Assembly (NCBI RefSeq): GCF_040782645.1
Contig: NZ_CP160403.1
Span: forward strand, 2,790,001 to 2,854,000
Length of the DNA: 64,000 nt
Origin: Streptomyces sp. HUAS ZL42
Lineage (GTDB): Bacteria > Actinomycetota > Actinomycetes > Streptomycetales > Streptomycetaceae
Direction of reading: 5' to 3'
A program made the position numbers and the translations under genes. Each line of letters begins with the position of its first letter. The stretch's first letter is position 1. Under the pieces are notes generated by a model, which did no database searches, was not told the origin of the DNA, and saw only the letters and a program-made list of their open reading frames with translations. Of the stretch, positions 8,069-16,333 are shown one piece after another.

Positions 8069-10645
8069 TCACAGACGGGGGTCCACCGGCTCCGACTCCA
8101 GCGCCAGCACCCCGAACACCGCCTCGTGCACCCGCCACAGCGGCTCGCCCTCGGCCAGCCGGTCCAGGGCCTCGAGACCGAGCGCGTACTCGCGGATCGC
8201 CAGCGACCGCTTGTGGTTCAGGAACCGCTGACGCAGCCGGGCGAGGTTGTCGGGCCGCGTGTACTCCGGACCGTAGATGATCCGCAGGTACTCACGGCCC
8301 CGGCACTTGATGCCGGGCTGCACCAGGCGGCCCTCGGGGCTGCGCACCACACCGCCGAGCGGCTTGACGACCATGCCCTCGCCGCCGCGGCCGGTCATCT
8401 CCAGCCACCAGTCGACGCCCACCTGCACCGACTCGGGGTCACCGGTGTCGACGTACAGGCGGCGGGTGGTCCGGAGCAGACCGGTGCCGTCGTGCTCCAC
8501 CAGCCGGTCGAGCAGCGCGAGCTGTTCGTCGTGGGGGAGGCCGGCGAGGCTGCGTCCCTGGACCGCGAGGATCTGGAACGGAGCCAGACGTATGCCGTCC
8601 AGGCCGTCCGTGGTCCAGCAGTAGCGGCGGTACGCCTCCGTGAACGCGGCGGCGTCGGACGCCCGTTCACGCTGGCGCCCCAGCAGGTCCGTGACGTCGA
8701 CACCCCGCGCGGCCGCACCCTCCAGCGCGGCCAGCGCACCCGGGAACACCGCCCCGGACGCGGCGCCCACGGCCGCGTACTGCGACCGCAGCAGCCCGGA
8801 CGCCTTCAGCGACCACGGCATCAGCTCGGCGTCCAGCAGGAGCCAGTCCGTGGCGAGTTCGTCCCAGAGGCCGGCCTCGGTGACCGCCGTGCGCACGCGG
8901 CCGAGGATCTCCTCCGTGACGGACTCGTCGTCGAAGAAGGGACGGCCGGTACGGGTGTACAGCGAGCCGGTCGGCCCTCCCCCACTCTCGGCTACGCTCG
9001 AGCGGGAGGTGCCCCCAACCCCGAAGCGCTTGGCGGCCGCCTCCGCGTCCCGGCACACCAGCGCCACCGCCCGCGACCCCATGTGCTTCTCCTCGCACAC
9101 GACCCGCTCGACACCGTCGTCCCTGTACTGGGCGAAGGCCTCGGCCGGGTGCTCGAGGTACCCCTCGATGTGGGAAGTGGCCGTCGGTGCCATCGTCGGC
9201 GGCAGGTACGGCAGCAGGCGCGGGTCGACCGCGAAGCGGCTCATCACCTCCAGGGCCGCGGCCGCGTTCTCCTCACGGATCGAGACGCGGCCCTGGTGCC
9301 GGGTCTCGACGACCCGCCGGCCGTGTACGTCCGCCAGGTCCAGCGGGCGGCCGTCGTGCCCGCCGGGCGCCTCCGACTTCAAGGGCTTCGCCGGCTCGTA
9401 CCAGACCCGCTCGGCAGGTACGTCGGCCAGCTCCCGCTCCGGCCAGCGCAGCGCGGTCAGCTTGCCGCCGAAGACGGCGCCGGTGTCCAGGCAGATGGTG
9501 TTGTTGAGCCAGGTGGCCTCCGGGACGGGGGTGTGTCCGTAGACGACGGCCGCCCGGCCCCGGTAGTCCTCCGCCCACGGGTAGCGCACCGGCAGGCCGA
9601 ACTCGTCCGTCTCGCCGGTCGTGTCGCCGTACAGCGCGTGCGAGCGGACCCGGCCCGACGTACGGCCGTGGTACTTCTCCGGCAGACCGGCGTGGCAGAC
9701 GACAAGCCGGCCGCCGTCGAGGACGTAGTGGCTGACCAGGCCGTCGATGAACTCGCGTACCTCCTGCTTGAACTCCTCGCTCTCGCCCTCCATCTGCTCG
9801 ATGGTCTCGGCGAGCCCGTGCGTGTGCTGGACCTTGCGGCCCCTGAGGTACCGCCCGTACTTGTTCTCGTGGTTGCCGGGCACGCACAGGGCGTTGCCCG
9901 ACCCGACCATCGCCATCACCCGGCGCAGCACGCCCGGGCTGTCCGGGCCGCGGTCGACGAGGTCGCCGACGAAGACCGCCGTACGGCCGTCGGGGTGGAC
10001 GCCGTCGACGTAGCCCAACTTGCCGAGCAGTGCCTCCAGTTCGAAGGAGCAGCCGTGGATGTCGCCGATGATGTCGAAGGGGCCGGTGAGGTGGGTCAGG
10101 TCGTTGAACCGCTTCTCGGTGACGACCGTGGCCTGCTCGACCTCCTCGACGCCCCGCAGGACGTGCACCTTGCGGAAGCCCTCGCGCTCCAGGTGCCTGA
10201 GGGACCGCCGGAGTTCGCGGGCGTGGCGCTGGATGACCCGGCGCGGCATGTCGGCCCGGTCGGTGCGGGCCGCGTTGCGCTCGGCGCACACCTCCTCCGG
10301 GACGTCGAGCACGATGGCGATGGGCAGCACGTCGTACTTCCTGGCCAGGTCGATCAGCTGGCGGCGGGCGTCCTGCTGCACGCTGGTCGCGTCGACGACG
10401 GTGCGCCGGCCGGCCGCGAGCCGCTTGCCCGCGATGTAGTGCAGCACGTCGAAGGCGTCCTTCGTCGCGCTCTGGTCGTTGTCGTCGTCGGAGACCAGGC
10501 CCCGGCAGAAGTCGGAGGAGATGACCTCGGTGGGCTTGAAGTGGCGCCGGGCGAAGGTGGACTTGCCCGAGCCGGAGGCGCCGACGAGGACGACGAGGGA
10601 GAGGTCGGTGACGGGCAGGACGCGGCCCTTCGTGGTGTCGGTCAT
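8069..10645 (-). CDS. pnkp: Polynucleotide kinase-phosphatase-ligase, RNA repair enzyme Pnkp
   Basis: An 858-residue three-module end-healing and sealing enzyme. The kinase P-loop GASGSGKS is at 22-29. The metallophosphoesterase has GDIHG (194-198), GDLVDRG (227-233) and GNHEN (257-261). The ligase/adenylyltransferase has the lysine motif EEKHMGSR (518-525). It repairs broken RNAs such as tRNA cut by ribotoxins, together with Hen1. ATG at 10645 overlaps the hen1 stop by 4 bp (ATGA), fixing the start and the operon. Residues about 542-557 of the ligase module are encoded by a dispersed Streptomyces repeat, probably an in-frame insertion in a surface loop. Converges with the NAD-kinase-like gene. 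Confidence 0.93.
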   Translation of the reverse strand: MTDTTKGRVLPVTDLSLVVLVGASGSGKSTFARRHFKPTEVISSDFCRGLVSDDDNDQSATKDAFDVLHYIAGKRLAAGRRTVVDATSVQQDARRQLIDLARKYDVLPIAIVLDVPEEVCAERNAARTDRADMPRRVIQRHARELRRSLRHLEREGFRKVHVLRGVEEVEQATVVTEKRFNDLTHLTGPFDIIGDIHGCSFELEALLGKLGYVDGVHPDGRTAVFVGDLVDRGPDSPGVLRRVMAMVGSGNALCVPGNHENKYGRYLRGRKVQHTHGLAETIEQMEGESEEFKQEVREFIDGLVSHYVLDGGRLVVCHAGLPEKYHGRTSGRVRSHALYGDTTGETDEFGLPVRYPWAEDYRGRAAVVYGHTPVPEATWLNNTICLDTGAVFGGKLTALRWPERELADVPAERVWYEPAKPLKSEAPGGHDGRPLDLADVHGRRVVETRHQGRVSIREENAAAALEVMSRFAVDPRLLPYLPPTMAPTATSHIEGYLEHPAEAFAQYRDDGVERVVCEEKHMGSRAVALVCRDAEAAAKRFGVGGTSRSSVAESGGGPTGSLYTRTGRPFFDDESVTEEILGRVRTAVTEAGLWDELATDWLLLDAELMPWSLKASGLLRSQYAAVGAASGAVFPGALAALEGAAARGVDVTDLLGRQRERASDAAAFTEAYRRYCWTTDGLDGIRLAPFQILAVQGRSLAGLPHDEQLALLDRLVEHDGTGLLRTTRRLYVDTGDPESVQVGVDWWLEMTGRGGEGMVVKPLGGVVRSPEGRLVQPGIKCRGREYLRIIYGPEYTRPDNLARLRQRFLNHKRSLAIREYALGLEALDRLAEGEPLWRVHEAVFGVLALESEPVDPRL
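8977..9017 (-). repeat. Dispersed 41-bp Streptomyces repeat inside pnkp
   Basis: This 41-bp stretch matches 53620-53660 at 36 of 41 positions by hand comparison, including the shared CTCCCCCACTCTCGGCT. It contains GC-rich self-complementary segments. In pnkp it is read in frame and encodes a Gly/Ser-rich peptide between the ligase strand ending AAKRFG and the one starting GSLYTRTG. Confidence 0.75.
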
Positions 10646-12111
10646 GCCGCCTTCGCCTCCTTCTCGTTCATGGTCTTCATGCTGAACACCGCCATCTGTG
10701 TGGGCGGCCCCACCTCCGGGTCGTCCGGGCCGACGGGTACGAACTCCACGCCGTACCCATGCCGTTCGGCCACCGTCCGCGCCCACGTCCGGAACTCCTC
10801 GCGCGTCCACTCGAAGCGGTGGTCGCCGTGCCGGACGTGTCCGGCCGGGAGGGACTCCCAGCGGACGTTGTACTCGACGTTCGGGGTCGTCACGAGGACC
10901 GTGCGGGGCCGGGCCGAGCCGAACACCGCGTACTCCAGGGCCGGCAGCCGCGGCAGGTCGAGGTGCTCGACGACCTCGCTGAGCACGGCGGCGTCATAGC
11001 CCCCCAGCCGCTTGTCGGTGTAGGCGAGCGACCCCTGGAAGAGCTGGACGCGGGAGGCCTGCCGCTCCCCCATCCGGTCCAGCTTCAGTCGCCGCGCGGC
11101 GATCGTGAGCGCCCGTACGGACACGTCCACGCCGACGATCTCCGCGAACTGGGCGTCCTTGAGCAGCGCCTGCACCAACTGGCCCTGTCCGCACCCGAGG
11201 TCGAGCACCCGGGCGGCACCGGACTCCTTGAGCGCCGTGATGATCGCGTCGCGTCGCTGCACGGCGAGCGGGGTCGGCTTCTCCTCGATCTCCGTCTCCG
11301 CCTCGACCGCGTTGTCGATCTCCTCGACCTCGCTGTCGTCCGCCTCCGCGAGCCGCACCAGCTCCAGGCGCTCCATCGCCTGCCGGGTCAGCGACCAGCG
11401 GCGCGACAGATAGCGGCTGGTGATCAGCTTCTGCTCCGGGTGGTCGGGCAGCCAGCCCTCACCGGCGCGCAGCAGCTTGTCGACCTCGTCGGAAGAGACC
11501 CAGTAGTGCTTGGCGTCGTCGAGGACCGGGAGCAGGACGTACAGATGGCGCAGGGCCTGGGCCAGGGTGAGCTCGGAGGACTCCAGGACGAGCCGCACGT
11601 ACCGCGAGTCGCCCCACTCGGGGAACTCGGTGTCCAGCGGCACCGGTTCGGCCGTGACCGTCCAGCCGAGCGGCTCGAAGAGACGTCGTACGAGGTCGGC
11701 GCCGCCGCGGGCGGGCAGCGCGGGCACCTCGATGCGCAGCGGCAGCGGCTGCGCGGCACGCTCGGGGCGGGCGTTGCACACGCCCCGCATCGCGCTGGAG
11801 AAGACACCGCTCAGCGCCACGGCGAGCAGCGAGGAGGCCGCGTAGGGGCGGTCGTTGACGTACTGCGCGAGGGCGGCGTCGGGGGCTCCCCCGCGGCCCT
11901 TGCCCTTGCCGCGCCGGACCAGTGCCACCGCGTCCACCTCCAGCAGCAGCGCCGCCGTGCAGCGCCGGTCGTCCGCCTCGGGGTAGAAAACGTGCGCCCT
12001 GCCGTAGGATGTGGAGAACACCTGCGCGTTCTCGGGATGCTTGTGCAGCAGGAAACCGAGGTCGGTCGCGGGACGTTCGGGGGTGCCGGTGGTGGTGATG
12101 GTCAGGAACAC
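10642..12111 (-). CDS. hen1: RNA 3'-terminal ribose 2'-O-methyltransferase Hen1
   Basis: 489 residues. It methylates the 2'-OH of the 3' end of broken RNA before sealing by Pnkp, so the repaired RNA resists being cut again. The N-terminal half (about 1-240) is the Pnkp-interacting module; the C-terminal half is the methyltransferase, with SAM-binding VLDLGCGQGQL (302-312) and the metal-binding EVVEHLD (379-385), which is specific to Hen1. GTG at 12111 is chosen over a longer frame because GAGGT precedes it and bacterial Hen1 begins FLTITTTGTPERPATDLGFL. First gene of the operon; pnkp follows with a 4-bp overlap. A 27-bp inverted repeat lies upstream. Confidence 0.93.
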   Translation of the reverse strand: MFLTITTTGTPERPATDLGFLLHKHPENAQVFSTSYGRAHVFYPEADDRRCTAALLLEVDAVALVRRGKGKGRGGAPDAALAQYVNDRPYAASSLLAVALSGVFSSAMRGVCNARPERAAQPLPLRIEVPALPARGGADLVRRLFEPLGWTVTAEPVPLDTEFPEWGDSRYVRLVLESSELTLAQALRHLYVLLPVLDDAKHYWVSSDEVDKLLRAGEGWLPDHPEQKLITSRYLSRRWSLTRQAMERLELVRLAEADDSEVEEIDNAVEAETEIEEKPTPLAVQRRDAIITALKESGAARVLDLGCGQGQLVQALLKDAQFAEIVGVDVSVRALTIAARRLKLDRMGERQASRVQLFQGSLAYTDKRLGGYDAAVLSEVVEHLDLPRLPALEYAVFGSARPRTVLVTTPNVEYNVRWESLPAGHVRHGDHRFEWTREEFRTWARTVAERHGYGVEFVPVGPDDPEVGPPTQMAVFSMKTMNEKEAKAA

Positions 12112-12147
12112 GGTGGGTGACCTCGAATTTGCCTTCTGGCCTGCGGA

Positions 12148-12174
12148 TGTTCGCGGCTCAACGTACAGCGAACA
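12148..12174. promoter_or_regulatory. Inverted repeat TGTTCGC-N13-GCGAACA upstream of hen1-pnkp
   Basis: Two perfect 7-base arms (12148-12154 and 12168-12174) lie 37-63 bp upstream of the hen1 start, a suitable place for an operator or activator site. The arms contain GAAC/GTTC as LexA sites do, but the 13-base spacing does not match the usual actinobacterial SOS box GAAC-N4-GTTC. The regulator is unknown. Confidence 0.45.
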
Positions 12175-12240
12175 CCTCGAATCCACTCGGGGTTTTTCGC
12201 ACGCGCGTCGGAGCGAACCCACGTCTTGACGGCTCCGGGG

Positions 12241-13239
12241 TCAGGCCGGGAGGGCTCGTTCGGGCTCGGTTGCGGATGCGACCGGGCTCGTGGTGCTCGC
12301 CGCTCCGGCCTGCGCGGTGGCGCGGGTCGGCGTGGTGAGTACCGCGAGGCAGCCGACGACCAGGGCGATGCCGGCCCGGCCGAGCAGGGGCAGGCGCTCA
12401 CCGACGACCAGTACGGCGAGCACGGCCGCGACGGCGGGCTCCAGCAGCGAGAGTGTGGTCGCGGTGCTCGCCGGGACGTGCGCCAGGCCCCAGCCGAACA
12501 GGACGTAGCCGAGGAACATGGGGACCAGGGCCATGTAGGCGCCGACGGCGGCGTTGGACCAGGAGTCGAGCAGCGGGGTGCCGGTGGTCAGCAGCACGGG
12601 CAGGAGCAGCAGACCGCCCAGGCCGAAGACGGCTCCCATGGCCGCGCCGGAGGTCACCCCGTGGCTGATCAGGCGGTGGGCCGCCCAGGAGTACAGGGCG
12701 TAGGCGAAACCGGCCACCAGACCCAGGCCCACGCCGAGCACGGTCGTCTGCGCGGAGTGGGTGCCGGCGCCGGGGTGTGCCCGGGCCGCTTCGGCCGTGC
12801 ACAGCAGAACGGTTCCGGACAGGCCCAGAGCGGCGCCGGTCATCCACCGGCGTGTGAGGCGGCGTCCGTCCACCACGCGCTCGATCACGGCCGAGGCGAG
12901 CGGGGCCGAGCCGATCGTCACCACGGTGCCGGCGGCGACCCCGGCCAGATGCATGGAGGTGTAGAACGCCAGCGGGTAGGCGCCCACCGACAGCGCACCG
13001 AGCACGACCACACCGCGCTGCGCGCGCAGCACGGACGTCTCCCGGACGATACGGGGGGCGGCCAGGAGGGCTTGGAGGAGTCCGCCGAGGCCCATGGCGA
13101 CGGCCCCGATCGCGAGGGGTCCCACGGCCGGGGCGAAGGTCGCGACGGTGCCCGTGGTGCCCCACAGAACCGACGCCACGAGCACACACAGCGAGCCCAT
13201 GCGCACCGAGCCGGCCGCATGTCCGGCGGGCCGCGTCAC
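12241..13239 (-). CDS. EamA/DMT-family inner-membrane transporter
   Basis: 332 residues with about ten hydrophobic helices and the internal two-fold EamA repeat. The first half starts LCVLVASVLWGTTGTVATF; the second half begins around TTVLGVGLGLVAGFAYALYSWAAHR. Family members export metabolites, amino acids or drugs. The GTG at 13239 overlaps the TetR stop (GTGA), so regulator and transporter are one transcription unit and the TetR protein probably controls this exporter. Longer in-frame upstream sequence is antisense-type, low-complexity and was not used. The substrate cannot be predicted. Confidence 0.85.
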   Translation of the reverse strand: MTRPAGHAAGSVRMGSLCVLVASVLWGTTGTVATFAPAVGPLAIGAVAMGLGGLLQALLAAPRIVRETSVLRAQRGVVVLGALSVGAYPLAFYTSMHLAGVAAGTVVTIGSAPLASAVIERVVDGRRLTRRWMTGAALGLSGTVLLCTAEAARAHPGAGTHSAQTTVLGVGLGLVAGFAYALYSWAAHRLISHGVTSGAAMGAVFGLGGLLLLPVLLTTGTPLLDSWSNAAVGAYMALVPMFLGYVLFGWGLAHVPASTATTLSLLEPAVAAVLAVLVVGERLPLLGRAGIALVVGCLAVLTTPTRATAQAGAASTTSPVASATEPERALPA

Positions 13240-13844
13240 AGCCGGTCCAGCAGGTTCGCCGCCATGGTCCGCGCATGCTCCAGCCGCGCACCCCCGCCCT
13301 CCAGGCCGGCGCGTGCCATCGCGCCTTCCAGCAGGAACGACAGATGCTCCGCCACCGCACGGGCCTCTTCGGGCCGGTCGGACAGCAGTTCCTCGAGGTG
13401 CGCGGCGAGCAGGGACTCGACTTCCTCCTTGTGCCGGCGCACCACGTCCCGGCCCTCGTGCCCGGCGGGCAGCTCGGCGGCCGCGTTCAGCAGCCCGCAC
13501 CCCCGGAAGCCGTGCTCATAGGCGAAAGCGGCGTGATCGGCGTACGCGTCGAAGACGGCCAGTACACCGCCGCGAGCGTCCCGGACCTCTTCCAGCCGCC
13601 GCCGGTACAGGCCCAGCCACTCCTCGTGCCGTGCATCGAGGTAGGCCATCACCAGGTCGGCCTTGGAGGAGAAGTTGTTGTACAGGCTCATCTTCGCGAC
13701 GCCCGCCTCGGCAGTGATCGTGTCGATCCCTGTCGCCGACACGCCGTCCGCGTAGAAGCGGCGCGCTGCGGCGGCGAGCAGCCGCGTGCGCGCGCTTCCC
13801 TTCCTGCCGGGCCTCGCTGCCGAGGTGGGGGTCTCGCCCAACAC
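13236..13844 (-). CDS. TetR/AcrR-family transcriptional regulator
   Basis: 202 residues. The N-terminal helix-turn-helix is RLLAAAARRFYADGVSATGIDTITAEAGVAKMSLYNNFSSKADLV (split here only as a description of residues about 21-65), followed by an all-helical ligand domain with a cysteine in FRGCGLLNAAAE, seen in members that sense electrophiles or oxidants. It is the first gene of a two-gene unit with an EamA exporter, and a quasi-palindrome stands 12 bp upstream of its start, consistent with autorepression. Confidence 0.88.
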   Translation of the reverse strand: MLGETPTSAARPGRKGSARTRLLAAAARRFYADGVSATGIDTITAEAGVAKMSLYNNFSSKADLVMAYLDARHEEWLGLYRRRLEEVRDARGGVLAVFDAYADHAAFAYEHGFRGCGLLNAAAELPAGHEGRDVVRRHKEEVESLLAAHLEELLSDRPEEARAVAEHLSFLLEGAMARAGLEGGGARLEHARTMAANLLDRL

Positions 13845-13855
13845 GTTCCCTTCCA

Positions 13856-13886
13856 GATTCTAGGTAGGTCAGTCTACCCAAGAATC
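13856..13886. promoter_or_regulatory. Quasi-palindromic TetR operator candidate
   Basis: Nested inverted repeats: outer GATTCT (13856-13861) with AGAATC (13881-13886), inner GGTAG (13863-13867) with CTACC (13874-13878). Its core TAGGTAGGTCAGTCTACC resembles AcrR-class operators in actinobacteria. It directly precedes the tetR-eamA unit. Confidence 0.65.
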
Positions 13887-13908
13887 GGGAACGCGCCGAG
13901 ACCTCGCT

Positions 13909-14226
13909 TCACGTGGTGTGGTGCAGCCAGCGCTGGAGGGCGGCGTTGATGGTGGCGGGCAGGGCGCTGAGCTGGTCGATGGCGTCACGGTCTTCGGGGT
14001 GGGGCGGGATGCCGGCCGCCGTCAGGGCCGCGTGCAGATCGAGGCGTCGCCGGTCGCGCGGGTCGATGGTGAAGCTGAGCCGGTGGGCGGGGTTCGGCGG
14101 CGGGAGCAGATCGTCCGCGTCCTGATGCTGTCCGGCGGCGGCCGGCCAGATCGGCGCGGAGGCGTCGACGGCGTAGGCGTCGACGAAGGAACAGGGCGCG
14201 CTGTGCTCGAAGGCAGTGGTGGTCAC
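13909..14226 (-). CDS. Hypothetical protein, 105 residues
   Basis: A small protein not recognised as a known family. It starts at a GTG with GAGGAGA about 7 bases upstream and has Streptomyces-like codon use (high G/C third positions), which supports expression. The N-terminal half is Ala/Pro/Asp-rich; the C-terminal half is likely helical with RLDLHAALTAAGIPPHPEDR and an ending rich in His and Thr. No signal peptide or membrane helix. It is separated from tetR by the operator and from the divergent LTD gene by a 450-bp gap. Confidence 0.6.
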   Translation of the reverse strand: MTTTAFEHSAPCSFVDAYAVDASAPIWPAAAGQHQDADDLLPPPNPAHRLSFTIDPRDRRRLDLHAALTAAGIPPHPEDRDAIDQLSALPATINAALQRWLHHTT

Positions 14227-14674
14227 GTCGCTCTCCTCACGTGCAGCTTGCAGATCTGCAGGACCAGAGGCCCTCGGGGAGCGCGGCGGTTGCGGGCGCG
14301 GCGGGACTTCACACGGACGGCGTCATCGGCGGGTGATCGTCTGGTCCGACCGGCAGGAGCCCGTGGTGGAGGTGTGTCGCGGAGGCTCTGTTACGCACTT
14401 TCGGGTGAGGGGGGCCTGCCGCTGCCGGGCGATGCGGCCAGGTGACCCTTCAACTCCGAACCATTTGCCACATAGATGGACATTGAAGGCGACAGTAACG
14501 GTGATGTGGGCGATTCGTAACACAGTGCGCGTACCGCGCTCCCATGTCGCAGCCGCGGCCAGGGTGTGCGTGCACGGCCAGTCCGGCCGTCACTCGCACC
14601 TCGCACCATCACTTCCCCTCCCGCCCGCTCGCGGGCCGAGAAGGGAAGCGGTGCCCGCACATGCAGGAGGCTCT
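14227..14674. other. 448-bp intergenic region before the lamin-tail protein
   Basis: No convincing gene. From 14450 to 14525 it is locally AT-richer than the surroundings and is the likely promoter of the secreted LTD protein. At about 14611-14646 a hairpin can form from CTTCCC and GGGAAG with an inner CCCGC/GCGGG stem, which would be in the 5' untranslated leader just before the ribosome binding site. Confidence 0.4.
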
Positions 14675-15199
14675 GTGTCTTCTTCCGTTGCAACCGCCCG
14701 TCGTCTGTCCGCCGTCACGCTCGCGGCCGCTGCCGTCCTGGGCGACGTGGCGCTGCCGGCGTCGGCCGCAGGCCACCCCCGCCCCAACCGCGCGGAGGTG
14801 GAGATCTCGGCGGTGCAGTACGACTCCCCCGGCTTTGACGACGGCTCCAACCGCTCGCTGAACAGGGAGTGGGTGGAGATCACCAACAACAGCCGCCGCG
14901 GGGTCGACCTGGACGGCTGGACCCTGGAGAGCGAAGACGGTCTCACCTACACCTTCGACGGTCACCGCCTCGAGGGCCGGTCGACGGTGCGGATCCACAC
15001 CGGCATCGGCCGCGACACCGACACGGACCTCTACCAGGACAGCCGTGACTACGTATGGGGCAACCGCTCCGACACCGCGACCCTGCGCAACGACCGCGGC
15101 CGCTTCGTCGACGATTACGCCTGGGGCTACGACCGAGGCCGTCACCACCACCACCACGACGGCGACCGCCGCTGGCCCGTAAGCCGGCCGAACAACTGA
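14675..15199 (+). CDS. Secreted lamin-tail-domain (LTD) protein
   Basis: 174 residues. Residues 1-33 form a Sec signal peptide (basic MSSSVATARR, a hydrophobic stretch, then ASA-A/AAG cleavage). The mature part is a single immunoglobulin-like lamin tail domain, recognised by REWVEITNNSRRGVDLDGW and the following strand TYTFDGHRL. The C-terminus has a run of five histidines in a basic tail, which may bind metal. GTG at 14675 is fixed by AGGAGG 5-10 bases upstream. LTD proteins in Streptomyces are small extracellular or cell-wall proteins of unknown function. It converges with the lipoprotein pseudogene across a strong hairpin. Confidence 0.85.
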   Translation: MSSSVATARRLSAVTLAAAAVLGDVALPASAAGHPRPNRAEVEISAVQYDSPGFDDGSNRSLNREWVEITNNSRRGVDLDGWTLESEDGLTYTFDGHRLEGRSTVRIHTGIGRDTDTDLYQDSRDYVWGNRSDTATLRNDRGRFVDDYAWGYDRGRHHHHHDGDRRWPVSRPNN

Positions 15200-15216
15200 C
15201 CCAAGGGATGAAGGCA

Positions 15217-15249
15217 GCGGGGCAGACCGGGCGGTCCGGTCTGCCCCGC
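15217..15249. terminator. Convergent hairpin terminator
   Basis: A perfect 14-bp stem, GCGGGGCAGACCGG (15217-15230) with CCGGTCTGCCCCGC (15236-15249), and a 5-base loop. There is no T-run, as is common in Streptomyces. It serves the LTD gene and the lipoprotein gene, which end on either side. Confidence 0.8.
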
Positions 15250-15257
15250 CGGCTTCG

Positions 15258-16174
15258 CTAGTCCGAGGTCTTCCACGCGCTGATGCCCAGTTTTCCGGTG
15301 GTCCCCAGGTCGAGACGGGGCGTCAGCATCACCGGCGCGGCACCGGACTTCGAACGAGCCTGACGTACGGGGCATTGACGGCCCTGCCGGCGCCCGTGGT
15401 GTTGCGCCACATCAGGCTTGCGGTCGCGTACTCCCCGGGCTTCAGGGTGAGGGGGCGTGGCGGGTCGTCGAATCCCGTCACGGTGGCGATGCCCCCGCTG
15501 CCGTGGAGGACCTCGACACCGTCGACCGGTTCGTGGTCCTCGTCGAGGAGGCTCGAGGCCGGGAAGCCCTCGAGGGTGTAGTCGCCGGTCCCGCAGTTCT
15601 CGAGGCGCAGTCCCACCACCCGCAGACCCATCGCGGCGTCGCCCTCGTCGGCGGTGACCCGGATCCCGGCGGACGTGCACACGCCGGGCTCCTCGGCCGT
15701 GGGGACCTTGGTCACCTCGGCGACCTTCACGCTCGTCACCCGAGCCGCGCCCCGCGGCAGCACCCCCAGGGCGACGGTCCCCCGCACGGTCCGGCCGGGG
15801 CCGACCGAGCGCACGGTCTCGCGTTTGTTGCTCATGACCTCTCCGGCGCCCGTCGTGAAGTCGAAGAGGACGGTGTACGTCAGCGTCTGCGAACCGCGGT
15901 TGGTGACCTCGTAGGCGGCGGAGACGCCGGAGGCGGCGGGAAGGGTGTCGAGCGTGGGGAAGGCACCGGGCGCGGAGGACGGGGCGGCCGAGGGCGACGG
16001 GATGGTGATCGCCGTGATCCGGACGCCGCCCAGACCGGGGCCGGAGACCTGGGACGGTGACGCCGGGGTGCCCGGTCCACGGCCGCCGCCCTGCGTGTCG
16101 GCGTGTTCCGAACCGCACGCCGTGAGGAGTAACACGGCGGCCAGGGCAGGGAGAAGGGGGGTGGGTCTGCGCAT
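15258..16174 (-). pseudogene. DUF4232-type lipoprotein, frameshifted near 15356
   Basis: Starts MRRPTPLLPALAAVLLLTAC, a lipobox with the lipid-modified Cys at residue 20 and GAGGTGG before the ATG. After a Ser/Pro linker, a DUF4232-like beta domain follows (two halves, ending LKPGEYATASLMWRN). The open frame stops at 15329 with an unrelated tail. In the next frame, from about 15356 to 15258, the sequence continues RSKSGAAPVMLTPRLDLGTT then GKLGISAW, the normal end of this family. One missing base around 15356 would restore a 305-residue protein. Either a true mutation or a sequencing error; the N-terminal 280 codons remain open. Confidence 0.75.
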
Positions 16175-16285
16175 CCGGCCACCTCATCAGGAGGCCGTCC
16201 CGCCGCCTGTGGCGGAAGACACAGTTCCAGTCACAGGCGTGTCACAGTGACGGGCGCGTGAGCAAAGCACCAGGGCAGGTGCGCC

Positions 16286-16315
16286 CCGGGCCCGGACACC
16301 GTTGTCCGGGCCCGG
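16286..16315. terminator. Hairpin terminator after the LLM oxidoreductase
   Basis: A 13-bp perfect stem, CCGGGCCCGGACA (16286-16298) and TGTCCGGGCCCGG (16303-16315), with a 4-base loop, 19 bases past the stop of the minus-strand gene ending at 16334. Confidence 0.75.
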
Positions 16316-16333
16316 ATCGTGCACCCCGTCGCC

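Noticed and set aside
8126..10999. 957-codon open frame antisense to pnkp
   Set aside because: High GC creates long antisense frames. The minus strand has kinase, phosphatase and ligase motifs.
12148..12174. LexA/SOS box upstream of hen1
   Set aside because: The arms contain GTTC/GAAC but are 13 bases apart, not 4 as in the actinobacterial SOS box; kept only as an unassigned operator candidate.
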